Shown one piece after another: positions 17,801 to 25,184 of a stretch of 43,782 nucleotides of DNA (the first letter of the stretch is position 1; each line of letters opens with the position of its first letter). Both the position numbers and the translations under genes were made by a program. The stretch spans positions 1 to 43,782 of the forward strand of contig JAIBBJ010000190.1 of assembly GCA_019694735.1 (NCBI GenBank), read 5' to 3'. A model generated the notes under the pieces. The model worked only from the letters and a program-made list of their open reading frames with translations. It did not search any database and was not told the DNA's origin. This DNA is from Gemmatimonadaceae bacterium. Its GTDB lineage: Bacteria > Gemmatimonadota > Gemmatimonadetes > Gemmatimonadales > Gemmatimonadaceae.

Positions 17801-18271
17801 TTACGGGGCCTTCTGGGTGGGCTGCTTGATCTCGTCCCCGGCGACCGAGGACTCGGTCCCCGGCTTCTGGTCGGTGATCGCGGCCACCACGCGGACGCCG
17901 TTCCGCGACGCGATGTCCATCGCATCGAGGATCTTGCCGTACTCGAGGTTCTTGTCGGCCTTCAGGTACAGGATCTGGTCGACGGTGCGGACCGTGTAGA
18001 TCGACTTCAGCTGGTCACCCAGCTGCTCGTTCGGGATGGCCTGCTTGTTCAGGAAGTACTGCCCGAACTTGTCGATGCCGAGGATCTGGTCCTCATCGGC
18101 CTCGGGGTGCGCCTTCAGGTTGATGCCCGACGGCGGCTCCGCGGTGAAGCCGGTCGCGATCGTCGGCGTCACCACCATGAAGATGATGAGGAGCACCAGC
18201 ATCACGTCGATCATGGGGACGACGTTCGGCTCGGCCTTGACGCCGCCCCCGGTGCTGACAGACATACCCAT
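17801..18271 (-). CDS. exbD: ExbD/TolR-type biopolymer transport protein (first copy)
   Basis: 156 residues. It opens MGMSVSTGGGVKAEPNVVPMIDVMLVL, the ExbD membrane signature with the key Asp, and ends in an ExbD periplasmic domain (QILYLKADKNLEYGKILDAMDIASRNGVRVVAAITDQKPG) plus a short polar tail. It is longer than the second copy through an insertion after the membrane segment (IATGFTAEPPSGINLKAHPEADEDQILGID region). It lies 32 bases after exbB and 12 before the second exbD, in one operon. Role: stator/rotor partner of ExbB in the inner membrane. Confidence 0.92.
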   Translation of the reverse strand: MGMSVSTGGGVKAEPNVVPMIDVMLVLLIIFMVVTPTIATGFTAEPPSGINLKAHPEADEDQILGIDKFGQYFLNKQAIPNEQLGDQLKSIYTVRTVDQILYLKADKNLEYGKILDAMDIASRNGVRVVAAITDQKPGTESSVAGDEIKQPTQKAP

Positions 18272-18303
18272 CGCGAATCCCTCCTGGGATCGTCAGGCGA
18301 GGA

Positions 18304-19044
18304 TTACTGCGAGATCGGCGCCGAGCCCGACTGGGCCTTGGTCGAGAACTCGCGGGTGAACCGGCTGCGGCCGAACTCGCCCGAGACGCCCTTGATCAGG
18401 TAGTCGATCATCTCCTTCGAGACGTAGGTCATCTCGGAGGTGAGGTTGTCGATCTTGGTCTGGAAGTAGTTGAAGAACCACACCGCCGGGATGGCCACGA
18501 GGAGGCCGAAGCCGGTGGCGATGAGCGCCTCGGCGATGCCGACCGTGATGGCCGCGATGCCCGTCGAGCCCGAGGTGCCCATGGCGGCGAACGCGTTGAT
18601 GATGCCGAACACGGTGCCGAGGAGGCCGACGAACGGCGCCGTCGAGCCCACGGTCGCGAGGACCGCGAGGCCGCGCTTCAGCGAGACGATCTCGACGAGC
18701 ATGTTGCGCTCCACCGCGCGCTCGGCCGAGTTGATGTCCGACACGGTCACCGAGCCGTCGAGGATGAGGGGCTTCACCTCATCGAGCGCGCCGCCGAGGA
18801 CGCGGGCGACGTGCGACTTCTTGTACGACTGCGCCAGGTTGATCGCCTCGGCGAGGTTGTCCTCCTCGAGGAACTGCGAGAACTCGGGGGCGAACTTGAG
18901 GGTCTCGGCCTGCGCCTTGCGGAGGTTCCACCACTTCCCGAAGGCCACGGTGAGCGACCAGAGCGACATCACCGCGAGCACGAACCAGATGCCCTTCGCG
19001 AACGGCGGCGAGTGCTCGAAGATGTAGCCGATGTCCATGTTCAT
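18304..19044 (-). CDS. exbB: ExbB/TolQ/MotA-family proton channel protein
   Basis: 246 residues with three membrane segments: residues about 18-36 (IWFVLAVMSLWSLTVAF), and the long pair after residue 120 in GLAVLATVGSTAPFVGLLGTVFGIINAF and GIAEALIATGFGLLVAIPAVWFFNYF. These TM2/TM3 sequences with conserved Thr/Gly/Pro are diagnostic of ExbB/TolQ. It assembles with ExbD into the proton-driven motor that powers TonB. It is the second gene of the tonB-exbB-exbD-exbD operon, 37 bases after tonB. TolQ is the alternative name, but no Tol or Pal genes are near. Confidence 0.93.
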   Translation of the reverse strand: MNMDIGYIFEHSPPFAKGIWFVLAVMSLWSLTVAFGKWWNLRKAQAETLKFAPEFSQFLEEDNLAEAINLAQSYKKSHVARVLGGALDEVKPLILDGSVTVSDINSAERAVERNMLVEIVSLKRGLAVLATVGSTAPFVGLLGTVFGIINAFAAMGTSGSTGIAAITVGIAEALIATGFGLLVAIPAVWFFNYFQTKIDNLTSEMTYVSKEMIDYLIKGVSGEFGRSRFTREFSTKAQSGSAPISQ

Positions 19045-19081
19045 GCTGCGATTCTCCTCGTCGTACGGTGGGAAAGGGTGG

Positions 19082-19795
19082 TCACTTCTGGAGGGCGAAG
19101 ACGAACGGCTGCTGGACCAGCTGCTTCACCTTGCGGCCGCCGACCTCTGCCGGCAGGAACCGCATCTGGGGCAGGGCCGAACGGACCGCCGCCTCGAACA
19201 GGTCATGCGACTTGCGGATCACCTTGAACGACCCCGGCTCGACGCGCCCGAGGGTGTCCACGACGAACTGGGCGAGGACCTCGCCCTCGACGCCCGCGGA
19301 GCGGAGGATGTCCGGGTAGCGCGGCGAGCCCGATCCGGGCACCGGCGCCACCGGCTTCTCCACCTGGAAGTCGAAGTACGGCTGGTCCTGGTTCACCACC
19401 ATCGGCTGGCCGCCGGCGACGCCGGCCGCGATGCCGCCCGCCACGCCGCGTCCCGAGAAGTCGTCCTCGTTCGTCAGCTTCTTCGAGAGGTCGATCTCCG
19501 GGATCACGTCCGGGATGTTGATCGGCGCGGTGAGCACCTGGAAGCCCTTCGCCACCGGGGGCGCGGCCACCACGTCGGGCGGCGGCGGGGGCGGCTCGTC
19601 CGGCGGGGGCGGCTCGTCCTTCTTGATCTCGACGAAATCGACCTTCTGCTGGATCTCTTCCGCCACGGCCTCGCCCACCTGCTTCGTCGCGACGACGGCG
19701 CCGGCGATGACCGCGGTGTGGAAGAGGATGGAGAAGATCGTCCCGCCGAGCGAACGCTCCTTCTTGGGCTTCGACTCGATCAGGTTGTTGAACAC
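19082..19795 (-). CDS. tonB: TonB energy transducer
   Basis: 237 residues from a GTG (GGAG about nine bases upstream). One N-terminal anchor (LGGTIFSILFHTAVIAGAVVA) carries the family Ser/His pattern. A proline-rich stretch DEPPPPDEPPPPPP follows, then a C-terminal TonB domain from about residue 150 (PRYPDILRSAGVEGEVLAQFVVDTLGRVEPGSFKVIRKSHDLFEAAVRSALPQMRFLPA). It transmits force to TonB-dependent outer-membrane transporters for siderophores or glycans. It leads the operon with exbB and two exbD genes. A separate TonB-like protein with a very different linker follows the operon, so this organism probably uses more than one TonB on one motor. Confidence 0.92.
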   Translation of the reverse strand: MFNNLIESKPKKERSLGGTIFSILFHTAVIAGAVVATKQVGEAVAEEIQQKVDFVEIKKDEPPPPDEPPPPPPDVVAAPPVAKGFQVLTAPINIPDVIPEIDLSKKLTNEDDFSGRGVAGGIAAGVAGGQPMVVNQDQPYFDFQVEKPVAPVPGSGSPRYPDILRSAGVEGEVLAQFVVDTLGRVEPGSFKVIRKSHDLFEAAVRSALPQMRFLPAEVGGRKVKQLVQQPFVFALQK

Positions 19796-19909
19796 GCGTC
19801 CGTCTCCGATGGTGAATAGTCGCGTGACCGCACCCCGATGCCGCTCGTCCGGGGCCTCGACCGTGGGGCGGAAGCTACGGAGCCCGGGTGAACCCCGTAA
19901 TCGGGAGAA

Positions 19910-19928
19910 GATTAAGTTTCGCTTAATC
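19910..19928. promoter_or_regulatory. AT-rich palindrome GATTAAG-N5-CTTAATC upstream of the tonB operon
   Basis: Perfect 7-base arms around TTTCG, in an otherwise GC-rich 177-base gap upstream of tonB. The two TTAA cores are 11 bases apart, one helical turn, as in binding sites of OmpR-type or other dimeric regulators. A TAGCTT -10-like box lies between it and tonB (19872-19877 on the minus strand). Confidence 0.45.
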
Positions 19929-19972
19929 CCCGGTGAGCTTTCGGCGCGCCCGCGCCAGCGGGCGGCGGGACG

Positions 19973-21430
19973 TCAGCCGGCCGCCGGCTCCGCCGGGATC
20001 GTCACCGTGAAGGTGCTCCCGCGCCCGAGCCGCGAGGCGACGTTGATCGCCCCCCCGTGCGCATGCGCGATCCACTGGGCGATCGCGAGCCCGAGGCCGA
20101 AACCGCCCCGCTCCCCGCCCCGGGACCGGACCCGGTCGGCGCGCCAGAAGCGGTCGAAGATGAACGGAAGGTCCGCCGCGGCGATGCCCTGCCCCGTATC
20201 GTGCACGGAGAAGGCCGCGAGGTCGCCGCGCCGCTCGAGCGCGATCGTCACGGCCCCGCCCCGCGGCGTGTACTTGATCGCATTCGTCACGAGGTTCAGC
20301 AGGAGCTGCCGGAGCCGCACCATGTCGCCCAGCACGTGGACCGGCTCGTTCACCGCCAGCGTGACGGCGATGGCGGCCCCCTCGCCCAGGATGGTCGCCG
20401 TCTCGTGGACATCCGCGGTGAGCGCCGCGAGGTCCACCGACTCCCGGTGGATGTCGAACCGCCCCTCGTCGGCGCGGGCGAGGGTGAGCAGCGAGTCCAC
20501 CAGGTCGGCCATGCGCGCCGACTCCGCGAGCGCCTCCTCGAGCGCCGGCAGCTGGTCGGGGGTCACCCCGGGCGACGACATCGCGCGCTCGAGGTCGGCC
20601 CGCATCACGGTGAGGGGCGTCTTGAGTTCGTGGCTCGCGTCCGCGGTGAACCGGCGCAGCGCGGCGAAGGACCCCTCGAGCCGGGCGATCATCCGGTTGA
20701 TGGTCTCAGCGAGGCGGTCCAGTTCGTTCTCGTCACTCTCCACCGGCAGCCGACGGTGCAGCGACCGGCCGTCCTGGATCGCCTCGAGGTCGGCGATCAG
20801 GTGGTCCACCGGCTGCAGGTAGGTCCCCGCCAGCGCCCAGGACGCGAGCACGCTCAGCACGAAGATGAGCGGGAAGCTCACGAGGATCGTCGCGAAGATC
20901 GGCAGGTTGAAGAGCTCCAGCTCCTCGGCCGAGCTCGCCGCGACGACGCGCAGGGGCTGCATCCGCTCGACCGGCCGCTCGATGTGCACCTGCACGTAGA
21001 GGCGCGACGGGATCGAGTCGAGCGGCACGAACCCGGCCGGCTGCTCGGGCGTGAACGCGCGCCGCACGGCCCGGAGCAGCGCATCCTGGTCGCGGGCGTA
21101 GAGCTGCAGGGCGAGGCCGTTGGCGTACAGCACGCGCGACGAGTCCACCACGAGCACGTAGCCCGGGAGGGCCGCGAGCCGTCGCACCACGCTGGCCGAC
21201 AGCGGCGGCAGCCGGGCGGAGTCCTCGGCCACCAGGACGCGGTCGAAGAGCCCGGTGCCGGCCTGGGCGATGACCGCCGACCCGAGGGTGACCACGCCGT
21301 CCACCCGCTCCTGCAGCACGCGCTGCTGGGCCGCACGACTCGACGAGAGCATGATCGCCGCGAAGACGAGCAGCGTCACGCCGAGTGCCACGGCGTACGC
21401 CAGGGTGAGCCGCCCGCGGATCGTCCGCAC
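19973..21430 (-). CDS. Membrane sensor histidine kinase
   Basis: 485 residues. There are two membrane segments (about 10-30 and 178-202) flanking a periplasmic sensor region, then HAMP (about 203-255), a HisKA domain with phospho-acceptor His267 in FTADASHELKTPL, N-box LLLNLVTNAIKYT, G1 DTGQGI and G2 GFGLGLAI. This is the classic OmpR-partner type (CusS/PhoR-like group). It begins six bases after the response-regulator stop, so it is that regulator's cognate kinase. The sensed signal is unknown. The gene is the last of a three-gene operon that also has an upstream soluble kinase. Confidence 0.93.
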   Translation of the reverse strand: MRTIRGRLTLAYAVALGVTLLVFAAIMLSSSRAAQQRVLQERVDGVVTLGSAVIAQAGTGLFDRVLVAEDSARLPPLSASVVRRLAALPGYVLVVDSSRVLYANGLALQLYARDQDALLRAVRRAFTPEQPAGFVPLDSIPSRLYVQVHIERPVERMQPLRVVAASSAEELELFNLPIFATILVSFPLIFVLSVLASWALAGTYLQPVDHLIADLEAIQDGRSLHRRLPVESDENELDRLAETINRMIARLEGSFAALRRFTADASHELKTPLTVMRADLERAMSSPGVTPDQLPALEEALAESARMADLVDSLLTLARADEGRFDIHRESVDLAALTADVHETATILGEGAAIAVTLAVNEPVHVLGDMVRLRQLLLNLVTNAIKYTPRGGAVTIALERRGDLAAFSVHDTGQGIAAADLPFIFDRFWRADRVRSRGGERGGFGLGLAIAQWIAHAHGGAINVASRLGRGSTFTVTIPAEPAAG

Positions 21431-21436
21431 GCGCCG

Positions 21437-22105
21437 TCAGCCCTTCAGCACGTAGCCCACGCCGCGCACGGTCGTGATCAGCTTCCGGTCGTGCGCGGCG
21501 TCGATCTTCTTGCGGAGGTGGTTGATCACCACGTCGACGATGTTCGTGCCGGGGTCGAAGTGGTAGCCCCACGCGTACTCGGTGATCAGCGTCCGCGAGA
21601 GCACGCGGCCGGCGTGCCGGGCGAGGTACTCGAGGACCAGGAACTCCTTGGGCGTGAGCTCGACCGGGCTCCCGGCACGCGTCACCTCGCGCGCATCGAG
21701 GTCCACCACGAGGTCGGCGACCTGCAGGCGCGGCGAGACGATCGCACGAGGCCGGCGCGCGAGGGCCTCGACGCGGGCGAGCAACTCCTCGAAGGCGAAC
21801 GGCTTGGTCACGTAGTCGTCGGCGCCCGCGCGGAGCGTCTCGACCTTCGCGTCCACCGCGTCCTGCGCGGTGAGCACCAGCACCGGCTTCTCGAAGCCGC
21901 GCGACCGGAGGTTGCGCAGCACCTGCTGGCCGCTCCGCCCGGGGAGCCGGAGGTCGAGCACCACGAGGTCATAGGGCTGGGAACGCGCGAGCGCCTCGCC
22001 CTCCTCGCCGTCGGCCACGAGGTCCACGGTCCAGCGGTGCTCCTCGAGGCCGCGCTTCACGAACTGGCCGACCGTCGGGTCGTCCTCGATCACCAGGACC
22101 TTCAT
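21437..22105 (-). CDS. OmpR/PhoB-family response regulator
   Basis: 222 residues. The receiver domain has the acidic pocket Glu7/Asp8/Asp9, phospho-acceptor Asp51 (VVLDLRLPG), Thr79 and Lys101 (TKPF). The winged-helix output domain (about 128-222) shows the OmpR pattern ELTPKEFLVLEYLARHAGRVLSRTLI and VINHLRKKID...TVRGVGYVL. It binds DNA as a dimer on direct repeats when phosphorylated. Its ATG overlaps the stop of the upstream soluble kinase (ATGA), and the membrane kinase starts six bases after it. Having a kinase on each side is unusual and suggests two inputs to one regulator. Confidence 0.95.
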   Translation of the reverse strand: MKVLVIEDDPTVGQFVKRGLEEHRWTVDLVADGEEGEALARSQPYDLVVLDLRLPGRSGQQVLRNLRSRGFEKPVLVLTAQDAVDAKVETLRAGADDYVTKPFAFEELLARVEALARRPRAIVSPRLQVADLVVDLDAREVTRAGSPVELTPKEFLVLEYLARHAGRVLSRTLITEYAWGYHFDPGTNIVDVVINHLRKKIDAAHDRKLITTVRGVGYVLKG

Positions 22106-23661
22106 CCTTCCACCACCGGGAGGATGACCCGGAAGGTGCTCCCCTGCCCCAGCGTGCTCTCCACCTCGATCCTCCCCCCGTGCTCCTGCACGATGCCGTA
22201 GCAGATGCTGAGCCCCAGGCCCGTCCCCTGGCCCTGCGGCTTCGTCGTGTAGAACGGCTCGAAGATCTTGCCGAGCTCGCTCCGGGCGATCCCCGTCCCC
22301 GTGTCGACCACCTCGGCGACGGCGCCGTCGCCCGCCGTCGCCCCGCGCCGCGTCACGATGCGCACGGTGCCGCGCTCGCCCATCGCGTCCATCGCGTTCA
22401 GCAGCAGGGCCATGAACACCTGCACCAACTGCTCCGTGTTCGCCTCCGGCACCCGGCTCAGCAGCGGGTCGAGCTCGGTCTGCACCGCGAGCTTCTTGAA
22501 CCGCACGTGATGCTTGAGCAGGAACAGCGTGCGCTGGATGACCTCGTTGAGGTCGGCGCGCTCCCGCCGCGGCTGCTTCGGGCGGCTGAAGTCGAGCAGG
22601 CCGTCCACGATCTGCTTGCAGCGCACGACCTCCTTGTCGATGATCTCGAGGAAGTCGCGCGTCTCGGGCGCCACGGCCACGCCCGAGCGCCCCAGGTCGT
22701 CCATCCGATAGCCGAGCGACTCGGCGCACGCCGCGATCGTCGCGAGCGGGTTGTTGATCTCGTGCATCACGCCCGCGGCGAGCTGGCCGATCGCGGCGAG
22801 CTTCTCGGACTGGACGAACCGCTCCTGCGCCTGCCGCCAATCGGTGATGTCCTCGCCGATGGTGATCACGTGCGTGACCGGCCCGTCGCCGAGGCGCATC
22901 GGGATCTTGGTGATGCGGTAGGTCCGCGGCTCGCCCGACGCGGCGGACTCCATCTGGTACTCCTGCATCCGCCCGGTCCCGAACACCTCGTCGAACTCGC
23001 GCCGCAGCATCTCGGCCGGCTGCCGGTGGAGCACCTCGAAGATCGTGCGCCCGATCGCGAGGTCGCGCGCGACGCCCTGCATGCCGGTCTCGCGCTTGCG
23101 GTTCCAGCTCTGGATGCGATACTCGCGGTCGATCACGTAGAGGCCGAGCGGCAGCGAGTCGATGATCTTCTCGGTGAATCGCCGCCCGCGCTCGATCTCC
23201 GCGGTCCGGGAGGCGACCTCGACCTCGAGCTGCCGGGAACGCTCGGCATGCGCGAGCTCGGGCGCCAGGAGGTTGGCGAGGATCGCCACGAGCGTCCGCT
23301 CCTCGTCGTCGAGTGCCCGCCGCAGGCGGAGCACCAGTGCGCCCACGCGGCGCTCGCCGAGCAGGATCGGGACGACGAGCGGCGCGCCGGGACCGGCCGC
23401 GCCCGCCGCGAGCCCGATGCGCACCTCCGACTCGGTGATGGTGGCCGCGGCGCCGGACCACCCGCGCGCCAGTCCGTGCGGCGTATGCAGCCACACGCTC
23501 GCCTCACGGGCCTCGAGATGCGCCTCCATCCGGCGGAGGATGCGCTCGATGTTCGTCTCGAGCGCACGTGCCGACGCGAGCTCGCCCGTGATCGCGGCGA
23601 GCGTCTCGAGGGCGCGTGCGGCGCGGGCCTCGAGATCGGGCGTGGGAGGAGGGGTGGTCAC
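22102..23661 (-). CDS. Soluble NtrB-like histidine kinase with GAF and PAS domains
   Basis: 519 residues from the GTG at 23661. The frame runs further upstream, but a promoter-like pair lies there and the upstream translation is low-complexity. No membrane segment is present. Domains in order: GAF-like (about 20-140), short coiled coil (140-165), PAS (about 165-275), HisKA with His300 in LAAGVMHEINNPLATI, and an HATPase with G1 DTGTGIA, F-box FEPFYTTKPQGQGTGLGLSI. The HEINNPL form is typical of NtrB/AtoS-type kinases that usually pair with NtrC-type regulators, yet here it is translationally coupled (ATGA) to an OmpR-type one. It likely senses a cytoplasmic ligand or redox state. Confidence 0.92.
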   Translation of the reverse strand: MTTPPPTPDLEARAARALETLAAITGELASARALETNIERILRRMEAHLEAREASVWLHTPHGLARGWSGAAATITESEVRIGLAAGAAGPGAPLVVPILLGERRVGALVLRLRRALDDEERTLVAILANLLAPELAHAERSRQLEVEVASRTAEIERGRRFTEKIIDSLPLGLYVIDREYRIQSWNRKRETGMQGVARDLAIGRTIFEVLHRQPAEMLRREFDEVFGTGRMQEYQMESAASGEPRTYRITKIPMRLGDGPVTHVITIGEDITDWRQAQERFVQSEKLAAIGQLAAGVMHEINNPLATIAACAESLGYRMDDLGRSGVAVAPETRDFLEIIDKEVVRCKQIVDGLLDFSRPKQPRRERADLNEVIQRTLFLLKHHVRFKKLAVQTELDPLLSRVPEANTEQLVQVFMALLLNAMDAMGERGTVRIVTRRGATAGDGAVAEVVDTGTGIARSELGKIFEPFYTTKPQGQGTGLGLSICYGIVQEHGGRIEVESTLGQGSTFRVILPVVEG

Positions 23662-23680
23662 GGGACGGGGGCCTGCGCGG

Positions 23681-23710
23681 AAGCTAGGGGCGCGGCGGGC
23701 AGCACGACAA
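23681..23710 (-). promoter_or_regulatory. Predicted promoter of the three-gene two-component operon
   Basis: On the minus strand -35-like TTGTCG (23705-23710) and -10-like TAGCTT (23681-23686) with an 18-base spacer, ending 19 bases before the GTG at 23661. Its position supports that start over longer upstream reading. Confidence 0.55.
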
Positions 23711-23876
23711 GGTTGCCCGCCGCCCGGGTCGGTCACGATGGCAGCCGCTCGCGTCGGCGCGGCAGGCGTCCCCGCCGCGACGGCCGGGAGCGCCGGGCAC
23801 GCGCGATGCGCCGAAGCAGGGCGTCGGGCGCGAGGGCGCCCCCACATCCGAAGCCCACTCCAGAGGAGATCCGACC

Positions 23877-24311
23877 ATGGTGTACCGCACCACGACGATG
23901 GCCCCGCTCTTCACCCTCCGCCGCGAGATGGACCGCCTCCTCGAGGACGCCTTCGGCCGGGCGGCGGTGCCACCGGCGACCTGGCTCCCCGCCGCCGACG
24001 TGCGGGAGGAGCCCGAGTCGTACCGGTTCGAGCTTGAGCTGCCCGGCGTCGCACCCGAGCAGGTGGAGGTGACCGCCGAGCAGGGCGTGCTGACCGTCCG
24101 CGGCGAGAAGGCACGCGCGGCGGCCGCCGACGGCCAGAAGTGGCACGTCGCGGAGCGCGTGCAGGGGTCCTTCCGCCGCAGCTTCACGCTGCCGCAGGGG
24201 GTGGACGAGGCACGGATCTCGGCGAGCTTCGCCCACGGCGTCCTGACCGTGCTCGTGCCGAAGGCCGCCGTGCCGGCCGCGCGCAAGATCGAGGTGCAGG
24301 TCGCGCGCTGA
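23877..24311 (+). CDS. Small heat-shock protein (Hsp20/alpha-crystallin family)
   Basis: 144 residues with a GGAG ribosome site eight bases before the ATG. The alpha-crystallin domain spans about 38-132 (LPAADVREEPESYRFELELPGVAPEQVEVTAEQGVLTVRGEK...FRRSFTLPQGVDEARISASFAHGVLTVLVPKA), with the A-x-x-x-G-V-L-x-V-x-x-P motif and a C-terminal IEV (I-x-I/V) anchor at the end. It is an ATP-independent holdase chaperone in the cytoplasm. The 215-base gap upstream, shared with the divergent kinase operon, holds no CIRCE element or other heat-shock operator that I can see. It converges on the peroxiredoxin gene through a strong hairpin. Confidence 0.93.
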   Translation: MVYRTTTMAPLFTLRREMDRLLEDAFGRAAVPPATWLPAADVREEPESYRFELELPGVAPEQVEVTAEQGVLTVRGEKARAAAADGQKWHVAERVQGSFRRSFTLPQGVDEARISASFAHGVLTVLVPKAAVPAARKIEVQVAR

Positions 24312-24337
24312 CGCCGCCCGGCCGGCGGCGCTGGACG

Positions 24338-24378
24338 CACGAAGGGGGCGGTCCGCCCCGCGGACCGCCCCCTTCGTG
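24338..24378. terminator. Bidirectional 18-bp hairpin between Hsp20 and peroxiredoxin genes
   Basis: Arms 24338-24355 and 24361-24378 are perfect complements (each contains GAAGGGGGCGGTCCG or its complement) around a CCCCG loop. It sits between two convergent stops at 24311 and 24388. Confidence 0.75.
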
Positions 24379-24387
24379 CCCAGCGAC

Positions 24388-24855
24388 TCAGGCGCCGAGC
24401 TTGGCGATCTCCGCCAGCAGCTCCGCGTTCTCGCGGCGCGTGCCGGGGGTGGTCTCGACGAAGGACCAGCGAAGCACGCCGGCCTTGTCGATCAGGAAGT
24501 AGGCCCGGTTGGAGAAGAACCGCTCGAGGTGGAGCGTGCCGTAGAGGCGGCTCACCTCGCGCTTGAAGTCGCTCGCCAGCTCGACCGTCATCCCGTGCTT
24601 CGCCTTGAACTCCTTCAGCGTGGGGACCGAGTCCACGCTGATCGGCAGCACCGCCACCTCCTTCGACGCGAACGCCGAATAGTCCTCCGTGAAGGAGCAC
24701 ATCTCGGCCGTGCAGACCGAGGTGAAGGCGAGCGGGAAGAAGGCGAGCAGCACGTGCTGCTTGCCCCGGAACTGCGACAGCGTCATGGGGCCGGCGGTGG
24801 TCTCGAGGGTGAAGTCGGGCGCGGCGGTGCCGGTCGCTGGCGGGGTGGCGGTCAT
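24388..24855 (-). CDS. Peroxiredoxin (AhpC/TSA family, AhpE/BCP-like)
   Basis: 155 residues from the ATG at 24855. The active-site loop is FFPLAFTSVCTAEMCSF, with peroxidatic Cys48. A second cysteine, Cys53, is five residues later as in BCP/AhpE-like enzymes and may resolve the sulfenate. The conserved Arg of the site is in DFKREVSRLYG. It reduces hydrogen peroxide or organic peroxides using thioredoxin or a similar thiol donor, in the cytoplasm. A thioredoxin gene lies 330 bases away across a tRNA, on the opposite strand, and could supply electrons. The upstream extension of the frame covers the tRNA region and is not coding. Confidence 0.92.
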   Translation of the reverse strand: MTATPPATGTAAPDFTLETTAGPMTLSQFRGKQHVLLAFFPLAFTSVCTAEMCSFTEDYSAFASKEVAVLPISVDSVPTLKEFKAKHGMTVELASDFKREVSRLYGTLHLERFFSNRAYFLIDKAGVLRWSFVETTPGTRRENAELLAEIAKLGA

Positions 24856-25037
24856 GGGAGCGCGGGAGGGTGGAGTGAGGAGGAGCGGAGGAGAAAGGCC
24901 GGACGTCGGCGCGGGGTTCCCGCCGCGGCCGGCGACCGCCGTGCGCGGCGCGGCCTGCCGCGGGGAGGGATTCCCCGGCAGGTGCGGCAGGAGCCGCCCG
25001 ACTTGAACCCGCCGTGGGCGCGCCGCATCGTGCGAAC

Positions 25038-25067
25038 GGGCGCCGGTCGCCCCTGCGACCAGCGCCC
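25038..25067 (-). terminator. Hairpin five bases downstream of tRNA-Ala
   Basis: On the minus strand GGGCGCTGGTCGC pairs with GCGACCGGCGCCC (one T:G wobble) around an AGGG loop, followed by GTT. It begins five bases after the tRNA end, as expected for a tRNA terminator. Confidence 0.65.
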
Positions 25068-25072
25068 GTCGA

Positions 25073-25145
25073 TGGAGCGTATCGGGCTCGAACCGATGAC
25101 CCCCTGCTTGCAAAGCAGGTGCTCTCCCAACTGAGCTAACGCCCC
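25073..25145 (-). tRNA. tRNA-Ala (anticodon UGC)
   Basis: 73 bases on the minus strand fold as a full cloverleaf. The acceptor GGGGCGT pairs with ACGCTCC and includes the G3:U70 wobble, the alanine identity element. The anticodon stem CCTGC/GCAGG encloses TTTGCAA with anticodon TGC, the T-arm is GTTCGAGCC-like, and the discriminator base is A73. The 3' CCA is not encoded (CTCCA is followed by TCG), so CCA must be added after transcription. It is transcribed alone, with a TATATT box ten bases upstream and a hairpin downstream. No rRNA gene is nearby. Confidence 0.96.
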
Positions 25146-25155
25146 GAACGACCGC

Positions 25156-25163
25156 AATATAAC
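25156..25163. promoter_or_regulatory. Shared AT-rich -10 element of tRNA-Ala (minus) and thioredoxin (plus)
   Basis: The minus strand reads TATATT (25156-25161), ending ten bases before the tRNA 5' end. The plus strand reads TATAAC (25158-25163), 21 bases before the thioredoxin ATG at 25185. The same eight bases could serve divergent initiation. No clear -35 box is seen for either. Confidence 0.45.
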
Positions 25164-25184
25164 CGTGCCCAGCGAGGTCCGCCG

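Noticed and set aside
19796-19972. A small gene in the gap between tonB and the kinase
   Set aside because: No frame with a plausible start, ribosome site or codon bias is present; the gap holds a palindrome and a -10-like box.
25073-25145. tRNA-Ala as an integration site for a mobile element
   Set aside because: No integrase, no direct repeat of the tRNA 3' end and no foreign-looking genes are near; the neighbours are housekeeping genes.
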